This document shows positions 46,221 through 57,400 of a stretch of 64,000 bases of DNA, piece after piece. Within the stretch, counting starts at the first letter, position 1, and the number at the start of each line of letters is the position of its first letter. Source of the DNA: JAICMB01 sp963795935. GTDB lineage: Bacteria; Acidobacteriota; Terriglobia; Bryobacterales; Bryobacteraceae. The notes under the pieces were generated by a model. The model saw only the letters and a program-made list of their open reading frames with translations, did no database searches and was not told the origin of the DNA. Both the position numbers and the translations under genes were made by a program. The stretch spans positions 1 through 64,000 of the forward strand of contig CAWCJO010000010.1 of the NCBI GenBank assembly GCA_963795935.1. Direction: 5' to 3'.

Positions 46221-48369
46221 TTACTGCCCCAACAGCCGCGTGGCTTCCTGAATGCGCCGGTCCATCTCGCCCAAAACCTGCGCTACGGCGCCGGTTTCTT
46301 CGTTCGCCTCGCTCCAATTCTTCGCCTCCACCGCTTCGCGAATGCCCGGCAGCGTCTTCACGCCGTAGCCGGTGTAGAAGCCGGGAGCATAGATCTGGTG
46401 CCGGTACCATTCGCGCCGCGGCAGCCCTTTTTCGAGCACCAGCGCGCGCTCGCTGTGAAACAGGACATTGTTGACCTTGGCGAAGTTCGCCGTGCTGCCG
46501 CTTTCCACGGCAGCCTGCATGGCTTTCTCGTAAGCCGCGGAGTCGGCGTCGATTTTGGCGAGCTGGTCCAGGACCGGCTGCAAATTCACCTTATCGCCGG
46601 ACTGTTTCTTGATCTCGTCCACATAGCCGTGAACGGTTTTTGAAAAATCGCCGAATTCGAACGGCAACAGCGGAGCGTCGGCGAGGCGCATGAGCGTGGT
46701 CGCGGTCACCTGCGATAACGCTTTCCCGTACACGAAATCGGGGTCGCCGAAGCGCTTGAACCAAGTCATGTCGTCGTAGATGGAATGATAGATCCCGCCT
46801 TGATTAGGCCCTCCGAATCCCACGTTGAGACTCGAAACGCCGACGTGATCGATAAACGCGACGTAGTCCGAGCCGGCGCCGAGCGCGCCCAAGTGGAACT
46901 CCCGCGGCTTATTCGGCTCCCCGGGCGGGATCGCTGCATCTGCCGGATTGGCCGCGTCCGCCGCGTCCCTGCGGCGCGTGCGCGTGGCTTCGAGCAGCGT
47001 CTTGCCGCTCTTGGGATCTTTCAAATCCCGCAGAATCTCGCTCATGAACCGTTCCAACGTATGCGAACCGCTCGCGCCCAACGAACCCTGGCCATTGGAA
47101 TCGGAATTCATATACACGACGGCCTTGTCGTTCAACTCGGCGGCATGCTTCTCGGCATACTCGGTCGATCCCAGCAGCCCGAACTCTTCGCCATCCCAGA
47201 GCGTAAATACGATGGTCCGCTTGGGCCGCCAGCCTTCTTTATAAAGCTGGCCGAGCGCATACGCCGATTCGAGCAGCGAGGCCGCGCCGCTGACCGGGTC
47301 GTGAGCGCCGTTTACCCAAGCATCGTGATGATTGCCGTACACCACCCACTCGTTCGGGATATTCGCTGCCGGGAATGCTCGCGATAACGTCGTGCAGCGG
47401 GCGGTTGGACCAGTCGAAATCCAGCTTCATGTGCACCGTCGACGGTCCCGGTCCGATGTGATAGGTGAACCCCAGGGCGCCGCGCCAGCCCGTCGGCGCC
47501 ACCGGTCCTTCCAGATGCTCCAGCAGCGGCGTCGCATCCGCGTAGGAGATCGGCAGCACCGGAATCTTCATCAGCGATTTCGCTTCCGCGCGCGTCAGCC
47601 GCCGCGAGCCTTTCTCCGACGCCCACCCCGGCGACAGCGGATCGCCCACCACCAGCGGCATGTCCATGACGCTGCCGCGCTGCACTCCCTCCGGCGGACG
47701 CAGCGCGCCTTTGGGATAGGTATCGCCTTGAAAATAGCCGTCGTCGCGCGGGTCCGAATAGATGATGCATCCGATCGCGCCGTGCTCGGCCCCTACTTTC
47801 GGCTTGATGCCGCGCCAGCCTCCGCCGTAGCGCGCAATCACGATCTTGCCTTTCACGTCGATGCCTTGCTTGGCCAGAACTTCGTAGTCGGCGGGCATGC
47901 CGTAATTGACGTACACAAGCTGCCCGGTGACGTCGCCCGAGGCGGAGTAAGCATTGAAGGTGGGCAATTGGCCGGGGTCGGACGAATAGGGATCTTCGGC
48001 AATGGCCGGCTCTTTCAACTTCAACGTGTACTTTACGGGCGCGGTCAGCTCCACAACGCGGATAGTCGGATAAGGAATGAGCGCTTCAAAATCTTCTATA
48101 TGCGCATTCAATCCGAAGCTCTTCATCAGACCCAGCGCATACTGCGCCACCGACGCCGACATGGGCGAACCGGCATGATGCGGCTGCTGCGCCATGCGTT
48201 CCATATAGGCGCGGATATGGTCCGGCCGCGGAACGGCCTGGGCCTTGTGCTCCTCGGTCCGCTCGGCGGACGCCTGCGCCGCGGTGTAGCCGCGCATCTC
48301 TTGCGCGAGCAAGGGCTGCGCCGTAAATAACGCGGCGCACAGAAACACTACCGTAGTCGGGAACTTCAT
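46221..48369 (-). CDS. M28-family zinc peptidase, PSMA-like (one frameshift)
   Basis: A secreted peptidase of about 715 aa (signal MKFPTTVVFLCAALFTAQPLLAQ). It has a PA insert domain (GQLVYVNYGMPADYEVLAKQGIDVKGKIVIARYGG) and an M28 catalytic domain. The zinc ligands appear in order: HHDAW, HDPVSGAA, DGEEFGLLGS, MNSDSNGQG and YHSIYD. A C-terminal helical dimerisation domain follows. This is the layout of glutamate carboxypeptidase II/transferrin-receptor-like peptidases. A one-base shift near 47340 (at EYP-N/E-WVVYGNHHDAW) splits it in two frames. The start ATG overlaps the dsbD stop. Confidence 0.9.
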
Positions 48370-50255
48370 GCTTTACCTGCCGGAGTCTTTAGAAATGCCA
48401 TGAATTTTTGTGGGTTCCGCGTCGAGCTGGGGAACGTTGCAACGACGCGCTCGTCGCTGTCGAGAATGGCGTAGAAAGGAATGCCCGCGGTCTTGAATTT
48501 CTTGTCCTCAAGCGCCTGATTGCTTTCGGAAACTGCATCGCTTCCGTCAGTATAAAGTTCCACCGGCACGAAGTTCTTCATCACTGCGGCAATCTCCGGC
48601 CGCGAGAACATGTTGGCCTTCATCCAGTGGCAATTGGTACAAGCGTAACCGGTGAAGTTCACAAAGATCAATTTGTTTTCCTGGCGGCCGCGCGCCAGGG
48701 CCTCGCGATACTGGTTCTTCATCCAGGGAATGTCGTTCGAAGCCGCCGCTCCGAAACCGTTGGGACCCGCGCTCAGCGGAATGTAGGCATCCAATTCGCC
48801 GAGCTTCGCGCCCCACATGCCGGGAATCAAGCTGATGGCGAAAATCAGAAACACGGCGCCGAGCAGCATGCGGCCCACTCCCAGGCGGTCGTCCGGCGAA
48901 ACGCCTTCCAGCCGCAAAAAACCGAGCAGGTACAGACCGGCCATCGCGAAGAGCACCACCCAGGCGGCAATGAATCGTTCGCGGGTCAGAAACCCGAGTT
49001 GCAGTACCTGATCGATGTTGCTGAGGTATTTAATTGCAGCGGCGAGAATTACAAATCCTAAAACAACCTTGACCCGCGCCATCCACATGCCCCGCTTCGG
49101 CAGACGCCGCAGGTACGACGGGAACAGCGCCAGAAGGAAAAACGGCGTGGCCAGACCAGTCGCGAAACAAAGCATGCCGAAGACCGGCTGCAGTCCCTGG
49201 CCTTGCACCGAGGCGACCAGCAGCGGACCGACGATGGGGCCAACGCACGCAAACGATGTCAGCGAGAAGGTCAGGCCCATGATCAGCGTTCCGGCATAAC
49301 CTCCGCGGCGCGATGCGGCGTCCATGCTGGTCAACAAGCCGGAGGGCAGCGTCAATTCGAAGGCTCCCAGCAGACTCAGGCCGAACACTACGAAGACCAG
49401 CGCGATGAAGCCGTTGACCCAGGGGTTGGACCCCAACTGCACGACGCCGAACGGTCCCGCGATGGCCTTCGCCAGCAGGCCGAGGCCGGTAAACAGGACG
49501 ATGATTCCGAGACAGAAGACCACGGCCTGCGTCAGTCCACCGCCTTGCCGCTTGTCTTCCCGGTTCAGAAAATACGACACCGTGATCGGAATCATTGGGA
49601 AAACGCACGGAGTGAAGATGGCGGCGAGTCCGAAGCCGAACGCCGTCAGCAGGAACCAGCCGAAGCTATCGCTGGGCGGCGCCGTCGAAGCTTGCGCAAC
49701 AGCGGCCGCACGCGGGACCGCGAAGCTGAGATCACCCGCCGGCAGATAATCGGCCGGGATCGCGACTGCCCCGGCGCCCGCCGCCGGGTCCACGGTAAGA
49801 GCCGCCGCAGCCGTCTTGGTCCGCGGCGGCAAGCATTTGACATCGTTGCAAACCTGATAGCGGACACCGGCCGCGAGGTCGACGGGGCCAGCCGGCGCCG
49901 TTTTGCTCACATCGAGGTCAAGAAGAAAAACCGCTTCCCCTGAATAGGTTTCGGTATCGATTTGAAAGCCCTGGTCCAACTTGCGCACGGGCTGCGGCTC
50001 GAATACCTTTCCACTCGCCACCGCCGCATTCGGGGCCAGCTTGATGGTCGTCGGATTGGGACCGCCGGGGGGCGTCGTCAACGAATAAAGGTGCCAGCCC
50101 GGGTCGATTTTCGCCGTCAATCTCCCCAGCGCATGACCGCCCGGAGGCGCCGCTTTGGAATCGAAGGCAAGCGTCCACTGCACCGGATCTTCCGCGCCCC
50201 AAGCTAAGCCGGCGGCGCAGCACAACAGAACCAACAATACGCGTTTCACCGTCAC
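48366..50255 (-). CDS. dsbD: Thiol:disulfide interchange protein DsbD
   Basis: DsbD moves electrons from cytoplasmic thioredoxin to periplasmic disulfide isomerases and cytochrome c maturation. All three cysteine pairs are present: VCNDVKC in the N-terminal periplasmic domain (about residue 115), TPCVFP and FACVGP in the eight-span membrane domain, and CTNC in the C-terminal thioredoxin domain (about 535). Length about 629 aa. I chose GTG 50255, which overlaps the plsX stop; GTG 50249 is the alternative. A signal peptide follows (VLLVLLCCAAGLAWGAE). The M28 peptidase follows with overlap. Confidence 0.93.
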   Translation of the reverse strand: MTVKRVLLVLLCCAAGLAWGAEDPVQWTLAFDSKAAPPGGHALGRLTAKIDPGWHLYSLTTPPGGPNPTTIKLAPNAAVASGKVFEPQPVRKLDQGFQIDTETYSGEAVFLLDLDVSKTAPAGPVDLAAGVRYQVCNDVKCLPPRTKTAAAALTVDPAAGAGAVAIPADYLPAGDLSFAVPRAAAVAQASTAPPSDSFGWFLLTAFGFGLAAIFTPCVFPMIPITVSYFLNREDKRQGGGLTQAVVFCLGIIVLFTGLGLLAKAIAGPFGVVQLGSNPWVNGFIALVFVVFGLSLLGAFELTLPSGLLTSMDAASRRGGYAGTLIMGLTFSLTSFACVGPIVGPLLVASVQGQGLQPVFGMLCFATGLATPFFLLALFPSYLRRLPKRGMWMARVKVVLGFVILAAAIKYLSNIDQVLQLGFLTRERFIAAWVVLFAMAGLYLLGFLRLEGVSPDDRLGVGRMLLGAVFLIFAISLIPGMWGAKLGELDAYIPLSAGPNGFGAAASNDIPWMKNQYREALARGRQENKLIFVNFTGYACTNCHWMKANMFSRPEIAAVMKNFVPVELYTDGSDAVSESNQALEDKKFKTAGIPFYAILDSDERVVATFPSSTRNPQKFMAFLKTPAGKA

Positions 50256-51280
50256 ATGCACGCAGAGCGGGTGGCGTCGCCGCAGCGTCCCAGTTCTTCC
50301 TCGATGCGTTGATTGATCTTGCCCTCGGCGAATTCGGCGGCCACGCGGATGGCGTTCTTCATGGCGTTGGCGTTGGAGCGGCCGTGCGTGATGATGCACA
50401 CGCCCTTGACCCCCAGCAGCGGCGCGCCTCCGTACTCGGAGTAATCCACCCGCTTGCGGAAATCCGTAAAAGCCGACTTCGCAAGCAGATAGCCCACTTT
50501 TCTTGAGATAGTGGCTTTCAACGAATCGCGCAGCATGTGGCCGATCATATCCACCAGGCCTTCGCTGACCTTTAACGCGACGTTTCCGACGAACCCGTCG
50601 CAGACCACCACGTCCGTGTCCCCGGCGTAAATATCGCGGCCCTCCACATTGCCTACAAAATTAATCGGCAGCGACTTCAACAGCGGCGTAACGGAGCGGG
50701 TCAGCTCGTTGCCTTTATGCTCCTCTTCGCCAATCGACAGCAAGCCCACGCGCGGCTTGGGATTGCGAAAAATCACGCGATAATAAATCTCGCCCATGAT
50801 CGCGAATTGGGCCAGCATGCGCGCGCTGCAATCCACGTTGGCGCCGACGTCCACCACCACAACGGGGCTGCCTTTCAGAGTGGGGAACGCGGATGCCAGG
50901 GCGGGCCGGTCGACGCCGCGGATCATGCCCTGCACCATTTTCGCGGTGGCCATCACGGCGCCGGTGTTGCCGGCCGACACGACGCCGTCGGCCAAGCCTT
51001 CGCGCACCAGCCGCGAGGCCACGCGAATGGAGCTGTCGCGCTTGGTGCGGACGGCGCGGGCGGCGCTGTCTTCCATGGTGACGGCTTCGCTGGCGTGGTG
51101 GATCTCGAGCGGAAGATCGCGGCCGCGGTCATGCCGCGCCAGTTCTTCCTTAACGATCTCTTCCTTGCCTACCAGAATAACGCGCACTTGTTTGAGCGCG
51201 CGAACGGCGCGGATGGCCCCCTCCACCTCGGACTTGGGCGCGGTATCGCCGCCCATTGCGTCCACCGCGATCGTTACCAT
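50252..51280 (-). CDS. plsX: Phosphate acyltransferase PlsX
   Basis: PlsX converts acyl-ACP to acyl-phosphate for phospholipid synthesis. The 342-aa protein shows the family blocks IAVDAMGGDTAP, SAGNTGAVMATA, VDVGANVDC, GLLSIGEEEHKGNE, GNVEGRDI and DGFVGNVALK, and ends with ADY/EYGGAPLLGVKG and HGRSNANAM motifs. It follows DUF177 and rpmF, the widely conserved yceD-rpmF-plsX order. Confidence 0.96.
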   Translation of the reverse strand: MVTIAVDAMGGDTAPKSEVEGAIRAVRALKQVRVILVGKEEIVKEELARHDRGRDLPLEIHHASEAVTMEDSAARAVRTKRDSSIRVASRLVREGLADGVVSAGNTGAVMATAKMVQGMIRGVDRPALASAFPTLKGSPVVVVDVGANVDCSARMLAQFAIMGEIYYRVIFRNPKPRVGLLSIGEEEHKGNELTRSVTPLLKSLPINFVGNVEGRDIYAGDTDVVVCDGFVGNVALKVSEGLVDMIGHMLRDSLKATISRKVGYLLAKSAFTDFRKRVDYSEYGGAPLLGVKGVCIITHGRSNANAMKNAIRVAAEFAEGKINQRIEEELGRCGDATRSACM

Positions 51281-51297
51281 TGTACGATCCGCGGCGG

Positions 51298-51481
51298 CTA
51301 CTGTTCGGCAACTTCGATTACTTCCCGGCCCTTATACCGGCCGCAGTGGGGGCAGGCCCGATGGGGCAGCTTTGGGTTCGTGGCAGTTGGGGCACTCGGC
51401 CATTCCCGGAGCGCGCAGCGAATCGTGCGCCCGGCGGGTGGAAGTGCGCCGCTTGGAGTGTCGTCGTTTTGGATTCGGCAT
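51298..51481 (-). CDS. rpmF: Ribosomal protein L32 (one frameshift)
   Basis: From ATG 51481: MPNPKRRHSKRRTSTRRAHD, the L32 N-terminus, then a zinc ribbon with CPNC. At 51371-51373 an extra base (AAA for AA on the coding strand) shifts the frame. Correcting it gives CPHCGRYKGREVIEVAEQ and a stop at 51298-51300, total 60 aa, normal for L32. A ribosomal protein broken in a homopolymer is almost certainly sequence error. Placed between DUF177 and plsX as usual. Confidence 0.92.
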
Positions 51482-51505
51482 TCGGAATTCCTCAGCGTAT
51501 TTCGT

Positions 51506-52030
51506 TCAGTTTTGCAGTCGCTTCAACGCCGCCCAACGATCGTCGGCCGGCTTGACTTCACAGCCACAGTCCAGCAGGTTGCGGTTTTCCCCGCATACCG
51601 GGCAAATCCCCCGGCAGGTTTCGGAGCAAACCGTGTGCATCGGCAGCGACAATATGACGTACTCTCGCAGGATATCATTGAGCTGCAACCCGCCGCCTTC
51701 ATAAAACCCGATTTCCGCCTCCCCTTCGTGCAGCTCCACCTCTTCGGGCCGCGCCGACGGCCTCGGCGGCCGGTAAAACAGATCGAAGCCGGAATCGATC
51801 GGGAAACGGGCTTGTTCCAGGCAGCGGTCGCAGGCCGTCTCGATTGTCACGTTGACATGACCCCTTACACGAATTTCCCCCAGGGTATTTTGCAACAATT
51901 CTACAATTCCAGTTGCTTTGAGAGGACCCCTTTGGCGTAATGAGTCATCTAAGTAATCGATCTCCCCGGGCGCTAGGGACACGTCGAAGCGGATCTGACG
52001 CTGCTCTAAATCCTGTACGCTGAAAAACAC
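51506..52030 (-). CDS. yceD: DUF177 (YceD-like) protein
   Basis: A 174-aa DUF177 protein: FSVQDLEQRQIRFDVSLAPGEIDY, then ETACDRCLEQ and a cysteine cluster CSETCRGICPVCGENRNLLDCGC. YceD-type proteins are linked to 23S rRNA accumulation and always sit before rpmF. I take GTG 52030, with GAGG upstream, because family members start just before this beta strand. The frame opens at 52123 with unrelated-looking sequence. The gap to the divergent TPR gene (52031-52203) must contain both promoters. Confidence 0.88.
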   Translation of the reverse strand: MFFSVQDLEQRQIRFDVSLAPGEIDYLDDSLRQRGPLKATGIVELLQNTLGEIRVRGHVNVTIETACDRCLEQARFPIDSGFDLFYRPPRPSARPEEVELHEGEAEIGFYEGGGLQLNDILREYVILSLPMHTVCSETCRGICPVCGENRNLLDCGCEVKPADDRWAALKRLQN

Positions 52031-52203
52031 GGACACCTCGGACGGGCATTGGAAAGCGATCCAAAGAACAAGCATAGCAGAACCAATGGGTTCACGGGGA
52101 TAGGCCAGTATGCGCGGTAACATTTACCACCTTTTCGTTGTTGTGAAAATCAAGTAAGAACAATATGTAACCTACCCTGCTGGTACTAAGTCGAATAACC
52201 GAG

Positions 52204-54060
52204 ATGATTGATTCTGCAGCCAGACTCGCGATGGAGGAATCTCCTACCCTCAATGGTTTACCCGAAGCGGACATTCGAGGGGAGATGGAGCGCATCCTGC
52301 GAAGCCGCGCGTTCATCCACTCACACCGGATACGCAGATTTTTACAGTTCGTCGTGGAGGAATGCCTTCTCGGGCAACATCACCGCCTGAAGGAGTACCT
52401 GATCGGCCTGGAAGTGTTTAACCGTCAAGAGGCCTTCGACCCCCGGGTGGACTCCATCGTGCGCGTGGAGGCGCGGCGGTTGCGAACCAAGCTGGAGGAA
52501 TACTACCTCAGCGAGGGCCAGGAGGACGGCATCCGCATCCAGCTCCGCAAGGGAAGCTATGTGCCGGTGTTCGAGCACCGCCGTCCCGGAATGATCGCCC
52601 AGGCGCCCTTCGGAGCCTCGCATCCCCGGCGCGTGGTGGGAATCGGCGCCATCGCGGCGTTCAACGCGGGCGCGGCGGACGATTCCGCCAGCGAGGAGGT
52701 GCGCCGGCGCCTGGCGCATGTCCTGATCAAAGACGGCTATTTCCAGGTCACCTGCGGGCCGGCCGCGAGCGGCGTAGCGGAAGTGACCGCATCGCTCGCC
52801 ATGGGTGGTCTTGGCGAAGCTTTCGGCGCCGTCGATGGGGCCGGGGAAGCGGTCCAATCGGAAGCGCTGAAGGCCGACTATGTCGTCGATGGCAGCCTGC
52901 ATTTTCAAGTTGACCGGGTCAACGTAATTTTACAGCTTCAAAATACCGCGGATTCCTCTTACGTCTGGTCCGGGCAGGTGGATTGCAAACTGAACGATCT
53001 CACGCCGGTTGAGGAGCTGGCGCGAAATTTAAATCGCGCTTTGGTGACGACGGCGGCCGGCGCGGACGCCGCGCGCATCAAGCGGCAGGGTAACAACCGC
53101 GAAAGTTACGACCATTACCTGCACGGCCGTTACAACTGGAAAATCGGGACTCCGGAGAGTATCCGCAACAGTATTCCGATGTTCACCAAGGCGCTGGAGC
53201 ACGACCCGGGGTACGCAGCCGCCTGGGCGGCGCTCTCCGAAGCGCTGCTGATGAGCTCCGTCTTCGGATACGTCGACTCGGCCGCTTCCGCCGCGCGGAT
53301 GAAAGAAGCGGCCGCTCAGGCAGCGGCGCTGAACGAGAATCTCCCGGAGGCCCATATCGCGCAGGGCGCCGTGTTGTCGATCCTCGATTGGGATTGGGCC
53401 GCCGGCGAGCGCGAGTTGCAGCGCGCCATCCAACTGGCCCCCAACGATCCCAGCGCGCACGTCTGTTATGGAATCCAACTGGCCTGCCGCCGGATGCTGG
53501 ACATAGCGGTCTCGGAGGTGGAATGCGCCCTCGAAATGGACCCGGCGTCGCTGTTCACGAATTTCGCCCTCGGCTGGCTCTATACCGCCGGCGGGCGCTA
53601 CGATCAGGCGCTGGCGCAGCACCGGCTCGTGGCCCGGCTCGCTCCCGATTTTCCGCTCTCGTACCTGGGACTCGGCTGGGCGCAGATGGGCAAGGAGCTG
53701 TTTCACGATGCCATCGCGCACTTCACCAACGCCACCAATCTCCTGAAGACCCGCACTCTGGTTTCCGGTTGCCTGGGGTACTGCTACGCGCGTTCCAACG
53801 ACAAGGAAGAGGCGCTGCGGCAGTTGCTGCTGCTCGATAACCCCTCGCACGACGCCGATCGCCGGCATCAACCGTGGCCCATCAGCGCCGCCGCCATTTA
53901 TGCCGGCCTGGGCGACAAGAGCCGGGCGTTGGCTTACCTGGAAGACGCGGTGGCATCGCATAACGCCTCGGCGCCCCTGCGGACGTTGAATCCGGAGTTC
54001 AATAGCTTGCGCACCGAGCCGCGCTTCCAGGAAGCGCTGCGCAAGATGGGCATCGCCTAA
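52204..54060 (+). CDS. Winged-helix-like and TPR regulator
   Basis: A 618-aa protein. The N-terminal 120 residues (MERILRSRAFIHSHRIRRFLQFVVEECLLG, DPRVDSIVRVEARRLRTKLEEYYLSEG) match the DNA-binding-like region of the gene at 31153. A TolB-like domain follows without a convincing membrane span (FQVTCGPAASGVAEV, ALKADYVVDGSLHFQVDRVNVILQLQ). At least six TPRs from about residue 290 (YDHYLHGRYNW, PEAHIAQGAVLS, ALEMDPASLFTNFALGWLY) complete it. Cytoplasmic regulator or scaffold; targets unknown. Frame is intact. Confidence 0.85.
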   Translation: MIDSAARLAMEESPTLNGLPEADIRGEMERILRSRAFIHSHRIRRFLQFVVEECLLGQHHRLKEYLIGLEVFNRQEAFDPRVDSIVRVEARRLRTKLEEYYLSEGQEDGIRIQLRKGSYVPVFEHRRPGMIAQAPFGASHPRRVVGIGAIAAFNAGAADDSASEEVRRRLAHVLIKDGYFQVTCGPAASGVAEVTASLAMGGLGEAFGAVDGAGEAVQSEALKADYVVDGSLHFQVDRVNVILQLQNTADSSYVWSGQVDCKLNDLTPVEELARNLNRALVTTAAGADAARIKRQGNNRESYDHYLHGRYNWKIGTPESIRNSIPMFTKALEHDPGYAAAWAALSEALLMSSVFGYVDSAASAARMKEAAAQAAALNENLPEAHIAQGAVLSILDWDWAAGERELQRAIQLAPNDPSAHVCYGIQLACRRMLDIAVSEVECALEMDPASLFTNFALGWLYTAGGRYDQALAQHRLVARLAPDFPLSYLGLGWAQMGKELFHDAIAHFTNATNLLKTRTLVSGCLGYCYARSNDKEEALRQLLLLDNPSHDADRRHQPWPISAAAIYAGLGDKSRALAYLEDAVASHNASAPLRTLNPEFNSLRTEPRFQEALRKMGIA

Positions 54061-54450
54061 CTCCAGCCAGGCTTTCACGCATGGGTTCGCCGATCCAGGG
54101 GGCTGCACGGCGGGCTCGTGCCGATTCGGCTTGCCCAGCGTAGCTCCCACGAATTCGGAATACTCGCGCACGACGGGCCGCCCCGTCTCGTCGCCCCGCG
54201 CGGAAATTACGGGCAGCCGCTTGGGCCGCCCGCATTACCGATAACGCCATTGTCTGAACGAAGCGCGCGGCCTCCCGCGACGCTCCACCGCATTCGGCCG
54301 CAGTGCGCGATTTCGCCGATCATCCTGCTTTCGGCGTGTTCCTGGCGTCCTTAAGTATGTCCATCGCCGCCAAGACGGGCCGGCAAAAAGGTGGCGCGCC
54401 AATTGCTCCCTTGCCTCCGTACAGCTCTTTTCGCTAGTGGAGAAACAACC
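54061..54450. other. Intergenic region, no gene supported
   Basis: These 390 bases follow the TPR gene and precede the secreted repeat protein. Short open frames on both strands are arginine-rich and look like shadow translation. A ribosome site GGAG lies at 54439-54442 before GTG 54451. I see no clear promoter, terminator or RNA fold. Confidence 0.5.
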
Positions 54451-57400
54451 GTGAAAAGCCTTTTCAGATCTAATACTTGGATATACTTCGCCCTCTTTGC
54501 CGCGCTGGGTTGTTTTGACACAGCACAGGCCCAGATCAGCCTCAGCCCCACCACGCTGAACTTCTGCGTCGCCTCCAATACCAGCACCCCGCCAGCCGCC
54601 CAGACGCTCACTGTGGCCAGCAGCGGCAGCGCCGTATCCTATAACGCCAACGGGACGCAACCCTGGATCAGGCTGAACGGCTCCTCGACCCCCATCGTCG
54701 GCAACACCTCGAGTTCGCCTACGATCTCCGTCACCCTCGATCCTTCCGCCTATGCTTCCGCGAGTTCGAACACAGGCCAAGTGCAGGTACAGCCGAGCGG
54801 CGGCGCGACGCTATCCGCCACCGTCAACGTCACCGTATCCTCCTCCTGCAGCAACGTCACTTCGGCGACGCTCGCGGCCACGCCCAATCCGCTCATATTC
54901 ACTCTCGCGGCCGGGACTACCGGCCCGCAAACAGCGACTCTCGCCGTAAGCAGCAGCGGCTCGAGCGTGAATGTGACCGCCGCCGCAACGGTCACCAACG
55001 GAAATTATCAGTGGCTGGGCGTTTCGCAGCCCACCGGCATCCTGCCCCAAAATTTGACCGTAACCGTCGATCCCTCCAGCCTCTCAACCGGCGTAACCTA
55101 CACCGGCGCGATCGCCCTGACGCAGAACGGCGTCCCCGGCAACAGCCTCAGCGTGCCCGTCTACGTAACGCTCGGCAGCAGCTCGACCGTCGTCGCCTCG
55201 CCCAATCCCATTTCACTGAACATCCCGGCGGGAACCACGACCAATCAAACGCAAGCGGTGCAGGTCAGCGCGCCGGTCGGCGATCAGATCGCCGTGAGCG
55301 TGAATAGCGGTACTGGGCCTCTCAATTGGCTCACCGTATCGTCGCCGCTGAGCCAGGTTCCCACTTCGTTCAGCGTAACCATCAATCCCAACACGCTCAC
55401 CCCCGGCGTCGTCTACAACGGGAGCGTCACGGTGGCCCAGGTCGGCAACACCGCAAACGCCCTGACCATCCCCGTTTCCGCGACCCTGGCGGGCAACGGC
55501 GTTCTTACCGCCGGCCCCAGCGCGGTCACATTCAACATCGCTCCCGGAACTTTCGCGCAGCAAACGCAAACCGTGACGATCAACGGACCGGCCGCTCCCA
55601 TTGTGGTCACCGCCCAGCAGACCAACGGTCCCTCCGGCTGGCTCAGCGCCCCGACGCCCAGCGGAAATCTACCGCAACAGATCACCATCACCGTCAACCC
55701 CTTCGGCTTCACCACGGGAACTACCTATAACGGCAGCATTCTGGTGCAGCAATCCGGCAACACCCTTTCCATTCCCGTCACCGTCACCGTGCAGGGCACG
55801 CCCACGCTCACCGTCACGCCCACGCAACTGAGCTTCGGCTATCAAATCGGCCAGACGGCGGCCGTTCCGCAGCAAGCGCTGAACGTATCAAGTCCGGCGG
55901 CGTCGACCGTTAATTTCTCGGTCACGACGGCGACCTCGAGTTGCGGAAACAATTGGCTGGTCGTATCTCCCACTCAAACGGCGGCCACCGGAAGCACGCC
56001 CACTCCCGTGACTGTGTCCGTGAATACCTCGGGTCTGACCACGCCCGAAACCTGCAACGGCGTCATCACAATCAATGCACCCGGCGCGTCGAATCCCACG
56101 ACCAACGTCAACGTCAGCCTGCTCGTCAGCCAAAATCCCATCCTGTCGGTCTCGCCCTCTTCTCTGACGTTCAACTATCAGCCCGGCGGCGCCATTCCCG
56201 CTTCGCAGCAACTCGCGCTCACCAGCTCCAGCAGCGCGCTGACCTATAGCTACAGCGTCAATCCGGGCAGCTCCGGCGGTCCCAATTTCCTGACCGTCAC
56301 GCAAGACGTCGCCCAGACCCCCGCGACCTTGACCGTCGCCGCCAGTTCCAACGTTCTGGCGACGCTGGCGCCCGGAACCTACGTCGACAACCTCGCCGTC
56401 AGTTCCACCGGCGCCGGCAATCCGACCGTCATCGTCCCGGTCACCCTGACCATCGCGAACAATCCCACGATCACGGCGTTCCCGTCCTCGCTGGTCATGA
56501 ACTACCAGATCGGCCAGATGCAGCCTCCGGCCCAGACCATTACTCTGGCGAGCACCGGCTCTCCCGTGCAGTTCAACGCCGCCGTGTCTACCACCACCTG
56601 CGGGACTTTCCTGTCCGTCACCCCGGTGAGCGGCAATACGCAGGCCACCTTAGGCCAGAACGGAACCACGCTGACCGTCGAAGCGTCTATGTCCGGCATT
56701 ACCGCGCCGCAGACCTGCAGCGGCACGATCACCATCACATCGCCCAACTCCAACATCTCGGTACCGATCAACGTGACCGTGAATGTCGTCAACTCGGCGG
56801 TCATTAACGTCGGCGCGTCGGCGATCGTCCAATCCGCCACCTCCGGATCGGCCGTGACCGGAATCACGGTGCCTCTCACCGCCAGCGACGGCGCGACCGT
56901 AATCGGGTACACCGTCACCGCCAGCACCAACCCGCCCGGCCAGGTTTGGCTCAACGAATTTCCGCAGACCGGATTCACGCCCTCGAATCTCAACGTGCAG
57001 CTCAACCCGGCCAATCTGCCGGCCGGCGTCTACACCGGCGCCATCACCATCAGCAGCGCCACCGCCGTGCCCACCCAAACGATCCCGGTCACGTACGTGA
57101 TCGCCGCGCAGGCCAGCGTCACGCCGACTTCGCTCGCGTTCACCGTTCCCGCCGGGACCACCACCGCGGCCCAGACGCTTACCGTCAATGGCGTGCCCGC
57201 CGGGACCACCATTGCCGCCAGCGCGACGACCAACGTTTGCGGCCCCAATTGGATCACCACCGCCGTCGCCGGAAATACCGTCAGCGTAGCGATCAATGGA
57301 ACCACGTTCGCTCTGCCGGGCACCTGCACCGGCTTAATCTCCATCATCGTGCCCGGCGCCGTCAACAGTCCCCTCATCGTTCCCGTAAGCGCCGCCGTCA

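Noticed and set aside
53029..54171. 380-codon minus-strand frame over the TPR gene
   Set aside because: Antisense to intact TPR repeats, with shadow-type composition.
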